Positions 1-9,474 are shown, counted from the stretch's first letter. The stretch: DNA of 64,000 bases from DASRJG01 sp964647625 (GCA_964647625.1 CAZYHZ010000016.1:1-64000); one strand, 5' to 3'. Translations and numbers: made by a program. The notes: generated by a model from the sequence alone, not told the origin.

Positions 1-1972
1 TCGGGCCCGGACGGTAGAGGGCGTTGATCGCGACCAGGTCCTCGAAGCGATCGGGGCGCAGCCGGCGCAGGATGTTCTTCATCCCCTCGGATTCGAACTG
101 GAAGATGCCCGCCGTGCGCGCCTTGCCGAACAGCTCGTAGACCAGAGGGTCGTCGAGCGCCTGCCCGTCGAGGTCGAGAGGGGCTCCGGTCGCCGCGGCG
201 ATCGAGGCCTTCGCATCTTCGATCAGGGTCAGCGTCTTCAAGCCCAGGAAATCCATCTTGAGGAGGCCGATCTCCTCGATGTCGGACATCGCGAACTGCG
301 TCGTGATGGCGTCGTCGGTGCCGCGGTAGAGCGGCGCGAACTCGACGATCGGCTTCGGTGCGATGACGACGCCGGCGGCGTGCGTCGAGGCGTGGCGGAC
401 GAGGCCTTCGAGGCGCTGCCCGACGTCGATCAGCTCCTTGACCTTGGGGTCGCTCTGGTACGCCTGCTTCAGGGCCGGGACGTCCTCGAGCGCCTTGGCG
501 ATCGTCACCTCCTGCCCCGGCTGCTGCGGGATCAGCTTGGCGATCTTGTCCACCTCGGCGTACGGCACGTCGAGCCCCCGGCCGGCGTCGCGCAGGACGG
601 CGCGCGCGGCCATCGTGCCGAACGTGATGATCTGAGCGACGTTCGGGCGGCCGTACTTCTCGGTCACATAGTCGATCACCCGCTCGCGGTTGCGGAAGCA
701 GAAGTCGATGTCGATGTCCGGCATGGAAATGCGCTCGGGATTCAAGAACCGCTCGAAGAGGAGATCGAACGGCATGGGATCGATGTCGGTGATGCCCATG
801 CAGTACGCGACGAGCGAGCCCGCCGCCGACCCGCGTCCCGGCCCGACCGGGATCCCGTGCTCGCGCGAGAAGCGGATGAAGTCCCACACGATCAGGAAGT
901 AGCCGGAAAACCCCATCTCGCGAATGACGCGGATCTCGAGCGCGAGCCGCTCGCGGTACGCCTCGATCGAGTGCTTGAGCCGTCCCCCATCGCTGTCCGC
1001 CTTCCACCGCGGCAGGCGCGCCTCGAAGCCGTCCCGGGCGACCTTCTCGAAGTACGAAGGGATGTCGAACCCGTCGGGAACCGGAAAATTCGGGAGCTGG
1101 TGCGGCTGCTTCTCGAACGTGAACTCGCAGCGGTCCGCGACGATCGCGGTGTTCCGGATCGCCTCCGGGTGGGCCGCGAACAGCGCGGCCATTTCCGCGC
1201 GGGACTTCAGGTAGTGCTGCGGCGAGTAGCGGATGCGGTCGTGCGCGTGGACCGTCTTTCCCGTCTGGATGCACACGAGCACGTCGTGGGCGAAATGGTC
1301 GGACGGCAGCAGGTAGTGGCAGTCGTTGGTGGCGACGAGCCCGATACCCATCTCCTTCGCCAGGCGCGCCGCGCCCTGGTTGACCTTCTGCTGCTCGTCG
1401 ATTCCATGATCCTGGAGCTCGAGCCAGTAGCGGTCCTTCCCGAAGACGTCCCGGAACGCTCCCGCGACGGCGGCGGCCTCGTCGTAACGATCGGTGCGCA
1501 GGAGCGTCGGGACCTCGCCCGCAAGGCACGCCGAGAGGCACACGAGCCCTTCCGAGTGCTGCGCCAGGATCTCCTTGTCGATGCGCGGGCGGTAGTAGAA
1601 GCCTTCGAGGAAGCCGGCCGTCGCGAGCTTGATCAGGTTCTTGTAGCCCGCGTAGCTTTCGGCGAGGAGGATCAGATGGTGGTACGGCTTCTGCCGCGTC
1701 CCGCCGCCCGCCGTCGTCCCCTTGTCGTGGCGGCTTCCCGGCGCCACGTAGGCTTCGATCCCGATGATCGGGCGGACGCCGTGCTTGCGCGCCTCCCGGG
1801 CGAATTCCAGGACACCGAAGAGATTCCCGTGGTCCGTGATCGCGATCGCGGTTTGCCCGTCCGCGGCTGCGCGCTCGATCATCTCGTCCAGCCGTTGCGC
1901 GCCGTCGAGCAGCGAGTAGGTCGTGTGGTTGTGGAGATGGACGAAGCTCGGAGCCGGATTCGTCGTGGACAT
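1..1972 (-). CDS. dnaE: DNA polymerase III alpha subunit, 5' part only
   Basis: Replicative polymerase catalytic subunit. The reading frame is open to the window edge, so only the first 657 residues are seen; the fingers, tau-binding and OB parts lie outside. It begins MSTTNPAPSFVHLHNHT, with the PHP-domain motif HLHNHT at residues 12-17, followed by PHP-domain blocks such as ITDHGN and TNDCHY. Later come GPGRGSAAGS and the catalytic aspartate motif PDIDIDF, typical of DnaE1-type C-family polymerases. The ATG sits 8 bases after the guaA stop and has a G-rich ribosome-binding stretch, so it is probably translated from the same mRNA. Family identity is very secure; the DnaE1 assignment rather than another C-family type is inferred from the motifs and the housekeeping context. 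Confidence 0.96.
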   Translation of the reverse strand, partial: MSTTNPAPSFVHLHNHTTYSLLDGAQRLDEMIERAAADGQTAIAITDHGNLFGVLEFAREARKHGVRPIIGIEAYVAPGSRHDKGTTAGGGTRQKPYHHLILLAESYAGYKNLIKLATAGFLEGFYYRPRIDKEILAQHSEGLVCLSACLAGEVPTLLRTDRYDEAAAVAGAFRDVFGKDRYWLELQDHGIDEQQKVNQGAARLAKEMGIGLVATNDCHYLLPSDHFAHDVLVCIQTGKTVHAHDRIRYSPQHYLKSRAEMAALFAAHPEAIRNTAIVADRCEFTFEKQPHQLPNFPVPDGFDIPSYFEKVARDGFEARLPRWKADSDGGRLKHSIEAYRERLALEIRVIREMGFSGYFLIVWDFIRFSREHGIPVGPGRGSAAGSLVAYCMGITDIDPMPFDLLFERFLNPERISMPDIDIDFCFRNRERVIDYVTEKYGRPNVAQIITFGTMAARAVLRDAGRGLDVPYAEVDKIAKLIPQQPGQEVTIAKALEDVPALKQAYQSDPKVKELIDVGQRLEGLVRHASTHAAGVVIAPKPIVEFAPLYRGTDDAITTQFAMSDIEEIGLLKMDFLGLKTLTLIEDAKASIAAATGAPLDLDGQALDDPLVYELFGKARTAGIFQFESEGMKNILRRLRPDRFEDLVAINALYRPGP

Positions 1973-1980
1973 CGCCCGCC

Positions 1981-3528
1981 CTATTCCCACTCGATCGTGC
2001 CCGGGGGCTTGCTCGTCACGTCGTAGACGACGCGATTGACGCCGCGGACCTCGTTGACGATCCGGCTCGCCACCCGCGCGAGGAGATCGTACGGCAGCCT
2101 CGACCAATCCGCGGTCATGAAATCCTGCGTTTCGACGGCCCGGATCGCGAGGACGTTCTCGTACGTCCGGTAGTCCCCCATCACGCCGACGCTGCGCACC
2201 GGGAGGAGCACGGCGAACGCCTGGGAGACCCTGTCGTAAAGCGAGGCGGCGCGAAGCTCCTCGATGAAGATCGCATCGGCGTTCTGCAAGACGGTCACGC
2301 GCGCGGCGGTGACCTCGCCCAGGATCCTCACCGCGAGGCCCGGGCCCGGAAACGGGTGGCGCCCGACGAACGCCGGATCGAGCCCCAGCTCGATGCCGAG
2401 GCGCCTCACCTCGTCCTTGAACAGGTCGCGGAGGGGCTCGACGAGCTCGAGGTTCATTTTCTCGGGGAGGCCCCCGACGTTGTGGTGCGTCTTGATGGTC
2501 GCGGACGGCCCTTTGACCGACGCGGACTCGATCCGGTCCGGATAGATCGTTCCCTGGGCCAGGAACGACACGCCGCCGAGGGCGCGCGCGTGCTCTTCGA
2601 AGACCTCGATGAACGTCTCACCGATGATCTTCCGCTTCTTCTCGGGATCCTCGACCCCACGCAGCCGGCCGAGAAACCGTGCGCCCTCCGAGGCGGCGCG
2701 CACATCGAGCTGGTAGCGCTCGCGGAAATCGGAGACGACCTGTTCGGCCTCGCCCTTCCGGAGCAGGCCGGTGTCCACGAAGATGCAGACGAGCTTCGCT
2801 CCGAGCGCCCGATGCAACAGAAGCGCCATCACCGACGAATCGACGCCCCCCGAGAGCGCGCACACGACCTTCCGGTCGCCGACCCGCGCGCGCACCGCGG
2901 CCACGGCTTCTTCGACGAACGACGCGATCGTCCAGTCCCCGCGGCACCCGCAGATCGCGAAGAGAAAGTTCTTCAGGATGATCCGGCCGTGCTCGGTGTG
3001 GTTGACCTCGGGGTGGAATCCGACTCCGAAGCGCTTGCGTGCCGCGTCCTCCACCACCGCATGCGGCGCGTTGGGCGACGACGCCACGGTGCGGAACCCC
3101 GGCGCCACCGCTTCGACGTGGTCGCCGTGGCTCGCCCAGACCTTCTCCGTGGGGCCGAACCCGGCGAGCAGCTTGCTGTCCGGCGCCGTCACCTCGACCG
3201 TCGCGGGCCCGTACTCGCGCCCCTTCGCCGGCCGGACGTCGCCGCCGAGCTCCGCCATCATGAGCTGCATGCCGTAGCAGATCCCGAGCGTCGGGATGCC
3301 GAGGTCGAATACCGCGCGGTCGATCTTCGGAGCACCCGTCCCGTACACGGAGTCCGGTCCTCCCGACAGCACGATCCCCTTCGGCCGCCGCGCGCGCGCC
3401 GCGTCGAGCCCCGCATGGAACGGCAGGACCTCGCAGTACACGCCCGCCTCGCGCACGCGGCGCGCGATCAGCTGCGTGTACTGGGAGCCGAAATCCAGGA
3501 TCAGGATCTGCTCGTGGCTCGTCGTCAT
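1981..3528 (-). CDS. guaA: GMP synthase (glutamine-hydrolysing)
   Basis: Amidates XMP to GMP in purine synthesis. The protein is 515 aa, close to the usual 510-525. It has a class I glutamine amidotransferase domain with nucleophile Cys84 in GICYGMQLM and the downstream GFHPEVNHTEHG His/Glu pair. An ATP pyrophosphatase domain follows with the PP-loop ALSGGVDSSV, and the C-terminal dimerisation domain ends KPPGTIEWE, the usual GuaA terminus. The ATG at 3528 overlaps the holA stop in an ATGA, which fixes the start; the open frame continues far upstream over holA but that part is a shadow. It lies within a housekeeping operon between holA and dnaE. Confidence 0.98.
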   Translation of the reverse strand: MTTSHEQILILDFGSQYTQLIARRVREAGVYCEVLPFHAGLDAARARRPKGIVLSGGPDSVYGTGAPKIDRAVFDLGIPTLGICYGMQLMMAELGGDVRPAKGREYGPATVEVTAPDSKLLAGFGPTEKVWASHGDHVEAVAPGFRTVASSPNAPHAVVEDAARKRFGVGFHPEVNHTEHGRIILKNFLFAICGCRGDWTIASFVEEAVAAVRARVGDRKVVCALSGGVDSSVMALLLHRALGAKLVCIFVDTGLLRKGEAEQVVSDFRERYQLDVRAASEGARFLGRLRGVEDPEKKRKIIGETFIEVFEEHARALGGVSFLAQGTIYPDRIESASVKGPSATIKTHHNVGGLPEKMNLELVEPLRDLFKDEVRRLGIELGLDPAFVGRHPFPGPGLAVRILGEVTAARVTVLQNADAIFIEELRAASLYDRVSQAFAVLLPVRSVGVMGDYRTYENVLAIRAVETQDFMTADWSRLPYDLLARVASRIVNEVRGVNRVVYDVTSKPPGTIEWE

Positions 3529-4589
3529 CGTTTGGCTCCGGACGCGTGGGTCGTCTTCGTGACGAGGGATTCGACCATCGCGCCCTTGTCGAGGCCCCGG
3601 CTCTTGAGGCTGCGATCGACCAGGAGCAGCGCGCCCGGCATGGCCAGAAGCTCGGGGCGGGTGTATCGCTTCAGCCCCGTGGCCAGCCGGTCGCGCCAGA
3701 ACCACGCGCGTGACGCTCTGACCGCGTCGTCCAAGGACGCCTTGCCCTCGGTCATCGCCTTCGCCTTGAGGAGCGCGCGGGCTCGCGAGGCGAGCCCTCC
3801 GATCATCTTGATCGGCTCGTCGCCCGAATCGAGCAGGCGGCGCGCGGCCGCGAGCGCAGTGCCTGCATCCCGCTCGGTGACGCCGTCCGCGACCTCCCAC
3901 CCCGTGAGCACGCCGGACCCGGCAACCAGGTCGCGCAGAACGGCGGCGTCGATCGGCGGGGAGCCGGCCTTCGACGTCCCCTGCCAGGTGGCGAGCTTGT
4001 CGAGCTCGGAGACGACGCGGTTCAAGTCGAGATTGCAGACCTCGATCAACAGGCTCGCCGCGCGCGCGTCGAGCTTGACGCCGCGTGCGCCCGCCAGGGC
4101 GGACACCTCGGACATCAGCTCGCGGATCGCCGGGTCGGAGCCGGGCGGGTCGAATCGAAACGTGAGCCCCGACTCGACGAGCGCCTTGTGGAGCACGCGG
4201 CGCTGATCGAGCTTCGGCGCGCGCACGAGCAGATAGCTCTGCGACGGGGGAGCCTGGCCGTATTCGACCAGAGGCTCGGGCTTGCCCTCGAGTCCCGCGA
4301 TGTCTCGCACGAAGACGACACGGCGCGAGGCGAACATGCCCGTCGAGCGCGCGGAGCCGACGAGAGATCCCGTGGAGAGCGCCCCCTCGCCCACGATCGA
4401 CCAGGCGAACGAATCGTGGGGGTCCGGGACGAGCTGCGCGAGAATCGCCTCTTGCGCCCGGTCCAGGTGGTAGAGGTCGTCGCCGGTCAAGACCGTCAAT
4501 CCCGGCGGCCAGCCCTTTTCGAGGCGGGCCCGGACGGTCCGGAGCACCACTCCGCCCCACGGCCCCTTGTCGCGCCCGACCGCCGGCAT
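3525..4589 (-). CDS. holA: DNA polymerase III delta subunit
   Basis: Clamp-loader delta subunit, which opens the beta clamp during replication. The protein is 354 aa, normal for the family. The N-terminal half has the delta-type nucleotide-binding fold without a functional Walker A (LTVLTGDDLYHLDRA region), then the RRVVFVRDI strand. The C-terminal half carries the helical collar domain, including NLDLNRVVSELDKL. The start ATG overlaps the lptE stop (ATGA), and its own stop overlaps the guaA start in the same way, so lptE, holA and guaA are likely translationally coupled. Sequence conservation in this family is low; the identity rests on overall pattern, length and the common lptE-holA neighbourhood. 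Confidence 0.9.
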   Translation of the reverse strand: MPAVGRDKGPWGGVVLRTVRARLEKGWPPGLTVLTGDDLYHLDRAQEAILAQLVPDPHDSFAWSIVGEGALSTGSLVGSARSTGMFASRRVVFVRDIAGLEGKPEPLVEYGQAPPSQSYLLVRAPKLDQRRVLHKALVESGLTFRFDPPGSDPAIRELMSEVSALAGARGVKLDARAASLLIEVCNLDLNRVVSELDKLATWQGTSKAGSPPIDAAVLRDLVAGSGVLTGWEVADGVTERDAGTALAAARRLLDSGDEPIKMIGGLASRARALLKAKAMTEGKASLDDAVRASRAWFWRDRLATGLKRYTRPELLAMPGALLLVDRSLKSRGLDKGAMVESLVTKTTHASGAKR

Positions 4590-5122
4590 CAGAAGCCCTC
4601 CGTGATCGAGTTGACGAGCGTCCGGGCCGCGCCGTTGGCGAGGTCGTCCAGCGCGAGCGTTTCGAGGTCGAAGTAGTTCGCCTCCTGCTGCTGGACGTCG
4701 TACTGGTCGCGGAAGATGAGGTTCGCCTGGCTCCAGAGGACCTCGCCCGAATGGAGATTCCGCAGCGAGGCCCGAAGCACGACGGAGGTCTCGAGCCTCG
4801 TGGCGCGGCCTTCGGCGCTGAATTGCACCGGCGTCGTCCGGAAGTCCGTCACGACACCTTCGAGATAGGCGTCCGCCTGCGTCTTGTCCGTGATGATCTT
4901 GTACCCGCCGTGGCGCGACAGCTCGCGCGCGACGGCTTCCGTCGTGCGGACCTCGATCTCGGCGCGGCCCGTCCGGTTCTCGAACGGCGCGACCGCGATG
5001 ACCTTGATGTCCTTCGGGAGGAACGTTCCCGTGCCGGCCAGGTGGTAGCCGCAGCCGGCGGCGGACGAAAGGACGAGCGCGATCGCCGAGACGGAGGCAG
5101 CCCCCGCCCGCGCGGCCGTCAA
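4589..5122 (-). CDS. lptE: LPS-assembly lipoprotein LptE
   Basis: Outer-membrane lipoprotein partner of LptD in lipopolysaccharide export. I choose the TTG at 5122, which overlaps the leuS stop as TTGA and gives 177 aa. It opens with a short signal peptide ending in a lipobox at SSAAGC, so Cys24 would be lipidated. The mature protein begins CGYHLAG, the hallmark start of LptE proteins, followed by VIAVAPFENRT and a beta/alpha fold. The open frame continues upstream through leuS in a wrong phase, so a longer call would be false. The leuS-lptE-holA order is common in diderm bacteria and implies an LPS-bearing outer membrane here. Confidence 0.9.
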   Translation of the reverse strand: MTAARAGAASVSAIALVLSSAAGCGYHLAGTGTFLPKDIKVIAVAPFENRTGRAEIEVRTTEAVARELSRHGGYKIITDKTQADAYLEGVVTDFRTTPVQFSAEGRATRLETSVVLRASLRNLHSGEVLWSQANLIFRDQYDVQQQEANYFDLETLALDDLANGAARTLVNSITEGF

Positions 5123-7608
5123 CCGAGCACCACGTTGAGCAGCCGGTCCTTCACGTAGATCGCCTTTCGAATCGGGCGGCCGTCGAGGTACGCGGCGATC
5201 TTCGAGTCGCCCCGTGCCGTCGCGATCGCATCGCCTTCGCTCAGCCCCGCCGGCACCGTGAGCTTGCCGCGCACCTTTCCGTTGACCTGAACGACGAGAA
5301 GGACCTCGTCGTGCGCCAGGAGCGCCGGGTCCGCCTCCGGCCACGCGGACTCCGAGACGAACGGCGGGTGCCCCAGCCGCTCCCACAGCTCTTCCGCCGT
5401 GTGCGGGGCGAACGGGGTGAGGATCTTTGCAATCGTCTCGAAGGCCTCGCGTACCGCGAACGCCTGAGCCGCGCTCATCGCCTCGGACTGGACGATCGGC
5501 GTCGCCAGGTTCAGCAATTCCATGATCGCCGCCACCGGCGTGTTGAGGTGCATGCGCGGCCCGAGGTCGTCCGTGACGCGGCGGATCGTGTGGTGCGTCT
5601 TCCGGCGCAGGACGAGCGCCGCCTCGTCGGCGGGGCCATCGAGCGCCGCGGCGCCCGGGGGCGGAAGCGCCGGCCGGGCCTTCTCGAACGTCCGGTAGAG
5701 CCGCCCGAGAAAGCGGAAGCACCCCTCGACCCCCGCCTCGTTCCACTCGAGGTCGCGCTCGGGAGGGGCCGCGAACAAAGAGAAGAGCCGCGTGGTGTCG
5801 GCGCCGTAGCGGTCAACCATGTGGTCCGGATCGACGACGTTACCCTTCGACTTCGACATCTTGGCGCCGTCTTTGATCACCATCCCCTGCGTGAAGAGCG
5901 CGCGGACGGGCTCGTCGATCGGGAACAGCCCGAGATCGCGCATGACCTTGGTCCAGTAGCGCGTGTAGATCAGGTGCATCGTCGCGTGCTCGATGCCGCC
6001 GATGTAGAGCGCGACCGGGAACCACGGCGCGACCGCCTCGCGGGCGAACGGGAGCGTCTGGTTTTTCGGGTCGCAGTAGCGGTAGTAGTACCAGCAGGAG
6101 TCGACGAACGTGTCCATCGTGTCGGTTTCCCGCCGGGCCGGCTCGCCGCAGCGCGGACACGGCGTCTCGACGAACTCTCTCATCCGGGCGAGCGGCGATC
6201 CCCCTTCGCCGGTGAGCGGCGCGTTGTCGGGTAGCACGACCGGAAGGTCCTCGTCGGGCACGGGCACGATCCCGCACGACGGGCAGTGGACGACCGGGAT
6301 CGGCGTGCCCCAGTACCGCTGGCGGGACACACCCCAGTCCTTCAGCCGAAACGTGACCGTCTTCGCGCCGAACCCCTGCTCTTCCGCGTCCGCGGCCATG
6401 CGCTCGCGGGCGGCGGCGGACGCCAGTCCGTCGTACACGCCGGAGCCGTCGAGCGTGCCGTCTTCCGTGAAGGCCCCGGCGATCGGCGCGCCGGGAAGCG
6501 ATGCGCCGCCCTCCGGGCGGATGACCGGACGGACGGGAAGTCCGTAGCGCTGCGCGAAGGCGAAGTCGCGCTCGTCGTGGGCGGGCACGCTCATGATCGC
6601 GCCCGTTCCGACGTCGGTCAGCACGAAGTTCGCGGCCCAGATCGGGATGCGCTCGCCGCTGAAAGGGTTGATCGCGTGACGTCCCGTGAACACGCCGAGC
6701 TTTTCCGCTGCGTCGGCGAAGCGCTCCTCGACGGTCCTCGCGCTCTGCGTTTCGACGAACCGGGCGACCTCCGCTTCCTGCGCGGTGCCCTCGGCGATGG
6801 CCGCAAGGAGCGGATGCTCCACCGCGACGGCGACGTAGGTCGCGCCGAAGATGGTGTCGATCCGAGTCGTGAAGATCTCGATCGCGGCGTCGAGACCGTC
6901 GATCCGGAACAGCACTCTCGCGCCTTCGCTCCGCCCGATCCAGTGGCGCTGCATCGTGCGGACGCGCTCGGGCCATTCGTTCAATCCATCGAGACCGTCG
7001 AGCAGCTCTTGCGCGTAGTCGGTGATCTTCAGGAACCACTGGTCGAACTCCCGCCGGACGACGGGAGAATCGCACCGCCAACAGCGCCCGCCGTCGACCT
7101 GCTCGTTGGCGAGCACGGTTCCGCAGGAGTGGCACCAGTTGAGCAGCCGGCGCGCTCGAAACGCGATGCCGCGCTCGAGCATGCGCAGGAACATCCACTG
7201 GTTCCATTTGTAGAAGTCCGGGAGGCACGTTGCGATCTCGCGGGTCCAGTCGTAGCCGAAGCCGAGCTTCTGGAGCTGGGCGCGCATCGTGTCGATGTTG
7301 CTCATCGTCCAGGCACGCGGCTCGGCGTCGTTCTGGATGGCGGCGTTCTCCGCGGGGAGGCCGAACGCGTCCCAGCCGATCACGTGGAGGACCTGCTCGC
7401 CGCGCATCCGGCGGAATCGGGCCACGGCGTCCCCGATCGAGTAGTTCCTGACGTGGCCCATGTGGATCCGCCCCGACGGGTACGGGAGCATCTCGAGCGC
7501 GTAGAACTGCGGCCGGGTGGGATCCGCCCCGCGGACGCGGAACACCCCGCGTTCGTCCCAGCGCGCTTGCCACTTCGGCTCGATCGACTTCGGGTCGTAA
7601 TCGCTCAC
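5119..7608 (-). CDS. leuS: Leucyl-tRNA synthetase
   Basis: Charges tRNA-Leu with leucine in the cytoplasm. The protein is 829 aa from the GTG at 7608, which overlaps the nusB stop (GTGA). Class I signatures are present: HMGH at residues 49-52 and KMSKSKGNVV in the C-terminal part of the catalytic core. A CP1 editing domain is inserted between the two halves. Zinc-type cysteine pairs occur at CHSCG...CWRC and at CPSCG and CPRCG. The C-terminus has the anticodon-binding helices and the tail domain (LVVQVNGKVRGKL). The length and domain order are those of the bacterial enzyme. Confidence 0.98.
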   Translation of the reverse strand: MSDYDPKSIEPKWQARWDERGVFRVRGADPTRPQFYALEMLPYPSGRIHMGHVRNYSIGDAVARFRRMRGEQVLHVIGWDAFGLPAENAAIQNDAEPRAWTMSNIDTMRAQLQKLGFGYDWTREIATCLPDFYKWNQWMFLRMLERGIAFRARRLLNWCHSCGTVLANEQVDGGRCWRCDSPVVRREFDQWFLKITDYAQELLDGLDGLNEWPERVRTMQRHWIGRSEGARVLFRIDGLDAAIEIFTTRIDTIFGATYVAVAVEHPLLAAIAEGTAQEAEVARFVETQSARTVEERFADAAEKLGVFTGRHAINPFSGERIPIWAANFVLTDVGTGAIMSVPAHDERDFAFAQRYGLPVRPVIRPEGGASLPGAPIAGAFTEDGTLDGSGVYDGLASAAARERMAADAEEQGFGAKTVTFRLKDWGVSRQRYWGTPIPVVHCPSCGIVPVPDEDLPVVLPDNAPLTGEGGSPLARMREFVETPCPRCGEPARRETDTMDTFVDSCWYYYRYCDPKNQTLPFAREAVAPWFPVALYIGGIEHATMHLIYTRYWTKVMRDLGLFPIDEPVRALFTQGMVIKDGAKMSKSKGNVVDPDHMVDRYGADTTRLFSLFAAPPERDLEWNEAGVEGCFRFLGRLYRTFEKARPALPPPGAAALDGPADEAALVLRRKTHHTIRRVTDDLGPRMHLNTPVAAIMELLNLATPIVQSEAMSAAQAFAVREAFETIAKILTPFAPHTAEELWERLGHPPFVSESAWPEADPALLAHDEVLLVVQVNGKVRGKLTVPAGLSEGDAIATARGDSKIAAYLDGRPIRKAIYVKDRLLNVVLG

Positions 7609-8027
7609 AGGACGACCTCTCCCCGCTCGAGGCGCTTGCGCACCGCGTCGAGGATCCCGTTGATGAACGCGCCGGACTGCTCGCTGCCGAACTTCTTTCC
7701 CACCTCGATCGCCTCGTCGAGGACGACGACCGGCGGCGTGTCCGGGAGCCGGGCCAGCTCGAACACCGCCAGGCGCAGGATGTTGCGGTCGACGACGGCC
7801 ATCCGGTCGACCCGCCAGTTCGAGGTCGAATCGGTGATGACGCGGTCGAGCGCATCGCGCTCGCGCATGACGCCCTCGACCAGCCCCTGCGCGAAGGCTT
7901 TCACCTCGGCCTCGGCATCGTGCTCGTTCCAGAAATGCGGGTACACCGACGCCGGCGCATCGCCGGCCACGTCGATCTGAAAGAGCATCTGGAGAGCGCA
8001 CTCACGAGCGCGCCGGCGCTGGCCCAC
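7605..8027 (-). CDS. nusB: Transcription antitermination factor NusB
   Basis: Small all-helical RNA-binding protein that with NusE (S10) binds boxA RNA in rRNA antitermination. The protein is 140 aa, normal for NusB. It opens MGQRRRARECALQMLFQ, the usual R-x-x-A-x-x-L-Q-x-L-F-Q helix, and contains VDRNILRLAVFEL and the conserved VVLDEAIEVGKKFG and FINGILD blocks. It starts 15 bases after ribH and overlaps leuS; ribH-nusB is a frequent pairing. Confidence 0.97.
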   Translation of the reverse strand: MGQRRRARECALQMLFQIDVAGDAPASVYPHFWNEHDAEAEVKAFAQGLVEGVMRERDALDRVITDSTSNWRVDRMAVVDRNILRLAVFELARLPDTPPVVVLDEAIEVGKKFGSEQSGAFINGILDAVRKRLERGEVVL

Positions 8028-8042
8028 GCGGTCCCCTTCGCG

Positions 8043-8507
8043 TCAGGCCAGCCGTCGATACAGGCTGACCATCTCGATCGCGGCCACGGCCGCGTCCCAT
8101 CCCTTGTTTCCCGCCTTGCCGCCCGAGCGATCGATGGCCTGTTCCATGGTGTCGCACGTCAGCACGCCGAACACCACCGGAATGCCCGACGTCAGCGCCA
8201 CGCCGGACAGTCCCTTGGTCGTTTCGGCGGCCAGGAGATCGAAGTGGGGCGTCTCGCCGCGGATGAGGCAGCCCAGGGCCACGATGGCGTCATACCGGCG
8301 GAGCCCGGCGAGCTTGGACGCCGTCTGCGCCAGCTCGAACGATCCCGGCACGCGGACGAGGTCGATCTGCTTCTCGTCCGCCCCGTGACGGACCAGGGCG
8401 TCGATGGCCGCCGCCACGAGCCGGCCCGTCACCGCGTCGTTCCAGCGCGAGGCGACGAGCGCGACCTTGACGCCCTTGGCGTCGAGATGTCCTTCGATGG
8501 GCGGCAT
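8043..8507 (-). CDS. ribH: 6,7-dimethyl-8-ribityllumazine synthase
   Basis: Penultimate step of riboflavin synthesis, condensing 3,4-dihydroxy-2-butanone 4-phosphate with the ribitylamino-uracil. The protein is 154 aa. Motifs seen are RWNDAVTGRL, VPGSFELA (substrate pocket) and ETPHFDLLAAET with the catalytic His88. The C-terminal NKGWDAAVAAIEM block is also typical. The start ATG has a GGAGG ribosome-binding site. It appears to be the first gene of the ribH-nusB-leuS-lptE-holA-guaA-dnaE run, and a -10-like box lies between it and the upstream kinase gene. No other rib genes are in the window. Confidence 0.97.
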   Translation of the reverse strand: MPPIEGHLDAKGVKVALVASRWNDAVTGRLVAAAIDALVRHGADEKQIDLVRVPGSFELAQTASKLAGLRRYDAIVALGCLIRGETPHFDLLAAETTKGLSGVALTSGIPVVFGVLTCDTMEQAIDRSGGKAGNKGWDAAVAAIEMVSLYRRLA

Positions 8508-8541
8508 CGCGGCCTCCGACGTAGCTGCGGGAAGGCCGGGA

Positions 8542-8547
8542 AGTATA
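8542..8547 (-). promoter_or_regulatory. Possible -10 box ahead of ribH operon
   Basis: Leftward TATACT lies in the 45-base gap between the PfkB kinase stop and ribH. The hexamer 17 bases further upstream (TTCGGG) is a poor -35. It is the only promoter-like element in the gap and would place a start site shortly before the ribH ribosome-binding site. Confidence 0.35.
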
Positions 8548-8552
8548 GCAGT

Positions 8553-9464
8553 TCAGGCCAACGGCCCGAAACGGGTCAGGCGCTCGAATCGCGCGTAGCG
8601 ATCGCGGATTTCTTCGTCTTCCAGACGCTTGAGGCGATCGAGGGAGAAGTCCTCGACCTGGTAGGACGCCATGACCGATCCGACCACCGCCGCGCGGCGG
8701 TAGTCGGGCGGGCCCGCAAGCCCGGTCGATGCGAGATAGCCGAGGAAGCCTCCCGCGAAGGCGTCCCCCGCCCCGGTCGGGTCGAGCACGCGATCGAGCG
8801 GATAGGCGGGAAGCGCGAACGCATCGTCGTTCTCGAACACGAGCACCCCGTGCTCGCCGCGCTTGACGACGACGACCGACGGTCCCATCGCGCGGACCCG
8901 GCGCGCGGCCGCGACCAGGTTTCGCTCTCCGGTGAGCTGGCGGATCTCGCCGTCGTTGATGAAGAACACGTTGACGCGGGACAGGACCTCGATCAGCGCC
9001 GCACGCTTGGACTCGATCCAGTAGTTCATCGTGTCCGCGGCGACGAGGCGCGCCCCGGTCACCTGATCGCGCACGCTCGATTGCAGCTTTGGATCGATGT
9101 TGGCGAGGAAGAGGACCGGTGTCGCGCGCCACGCGGCGGGCACCTCCGGCCGGAACTCCGCGAACACGTTGAGCTGCGTGTCGTGGGTGCGCGCGTCGTT
9201 CAGGTCGTCGCCGTACGACCCGCTCCACCGGAACGTGCGCCCCGGCGCCGTCGTCAGGCCCGTCAGGTCGACCTTGCGGTCGTGGAACGGCTGCCGGTGC
9301 GCGTCGGTGAAGTCCTCGCCGACGACGGCGACCAGCCGGACGGGCGTCCAGAACGACGCCGAGATCGAGAAGTGCGTGGCGGAGCCGCCGAGCACCTCGA
9401 CGGCCTCGCCGAACGGGGTCTTGACGGTGTCGAACGCCACCGAGCCGACGACCAGGATGGACAC
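8553..9464 (-). CDS. PfkB-family carbohydrate/nucleoside kinase
   Basis: Ribokinase-fold kinase that phosphorylates a sugar or nucleoside with ATP. The protein is 303 aa. It has the N-terminal glycine motif EVLGGSATHFS, the GERN-type nucleotide region, and the family signature DPTGAGDAFAGGF, with catalytic base Asp234 and the anion hole just before it. The start is a GTG at 9464 with AGGAGG directly overlapping the mtnP stop codon. It follows mtnP with a 10-base gap, so the substrate may be a nucleoside or ribose product of MTA phosphorolysis, but that is inferred from context only. Adenosine kinase is one possibility; specificity cannot be read from the sequence. Confidence 0.88.
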   Translation of the reverse strand: MSILVVGSVAFDTVKTPFGEAVEVLGGSATHFSISASFWTPVRLVAVVGEDFTDAHRQPFHDRKVDLTGLTTAPGRTFRWSGSYGDDLNDARTHDTQLNVFAEFRPEVPAAWRATPVLFLANIDPKLQSSVRDQVTGARLVAADTMNYWIESKRAALIEVLSRVNVFFINDGEIRQLTGERNLVAAARRVRAMGPSVVVVKRGEHGVLVFENDDAFALPAYPLDRVLDPTGAGDAFAGGFLGYLASTGLAGPPDYRRAAVVGSVMASYQVEDFSLDRLKRLEDEEIRDRYARFERLTRFGPLA

Positions 9465-9474
9465 GCGGGGCCTC

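Noticed and set aside
380..2026. A 548-codon plus-strand frame over dnaE
   Set aside because: Antisense to DnaE motifs; composition is that of a GC shadow.
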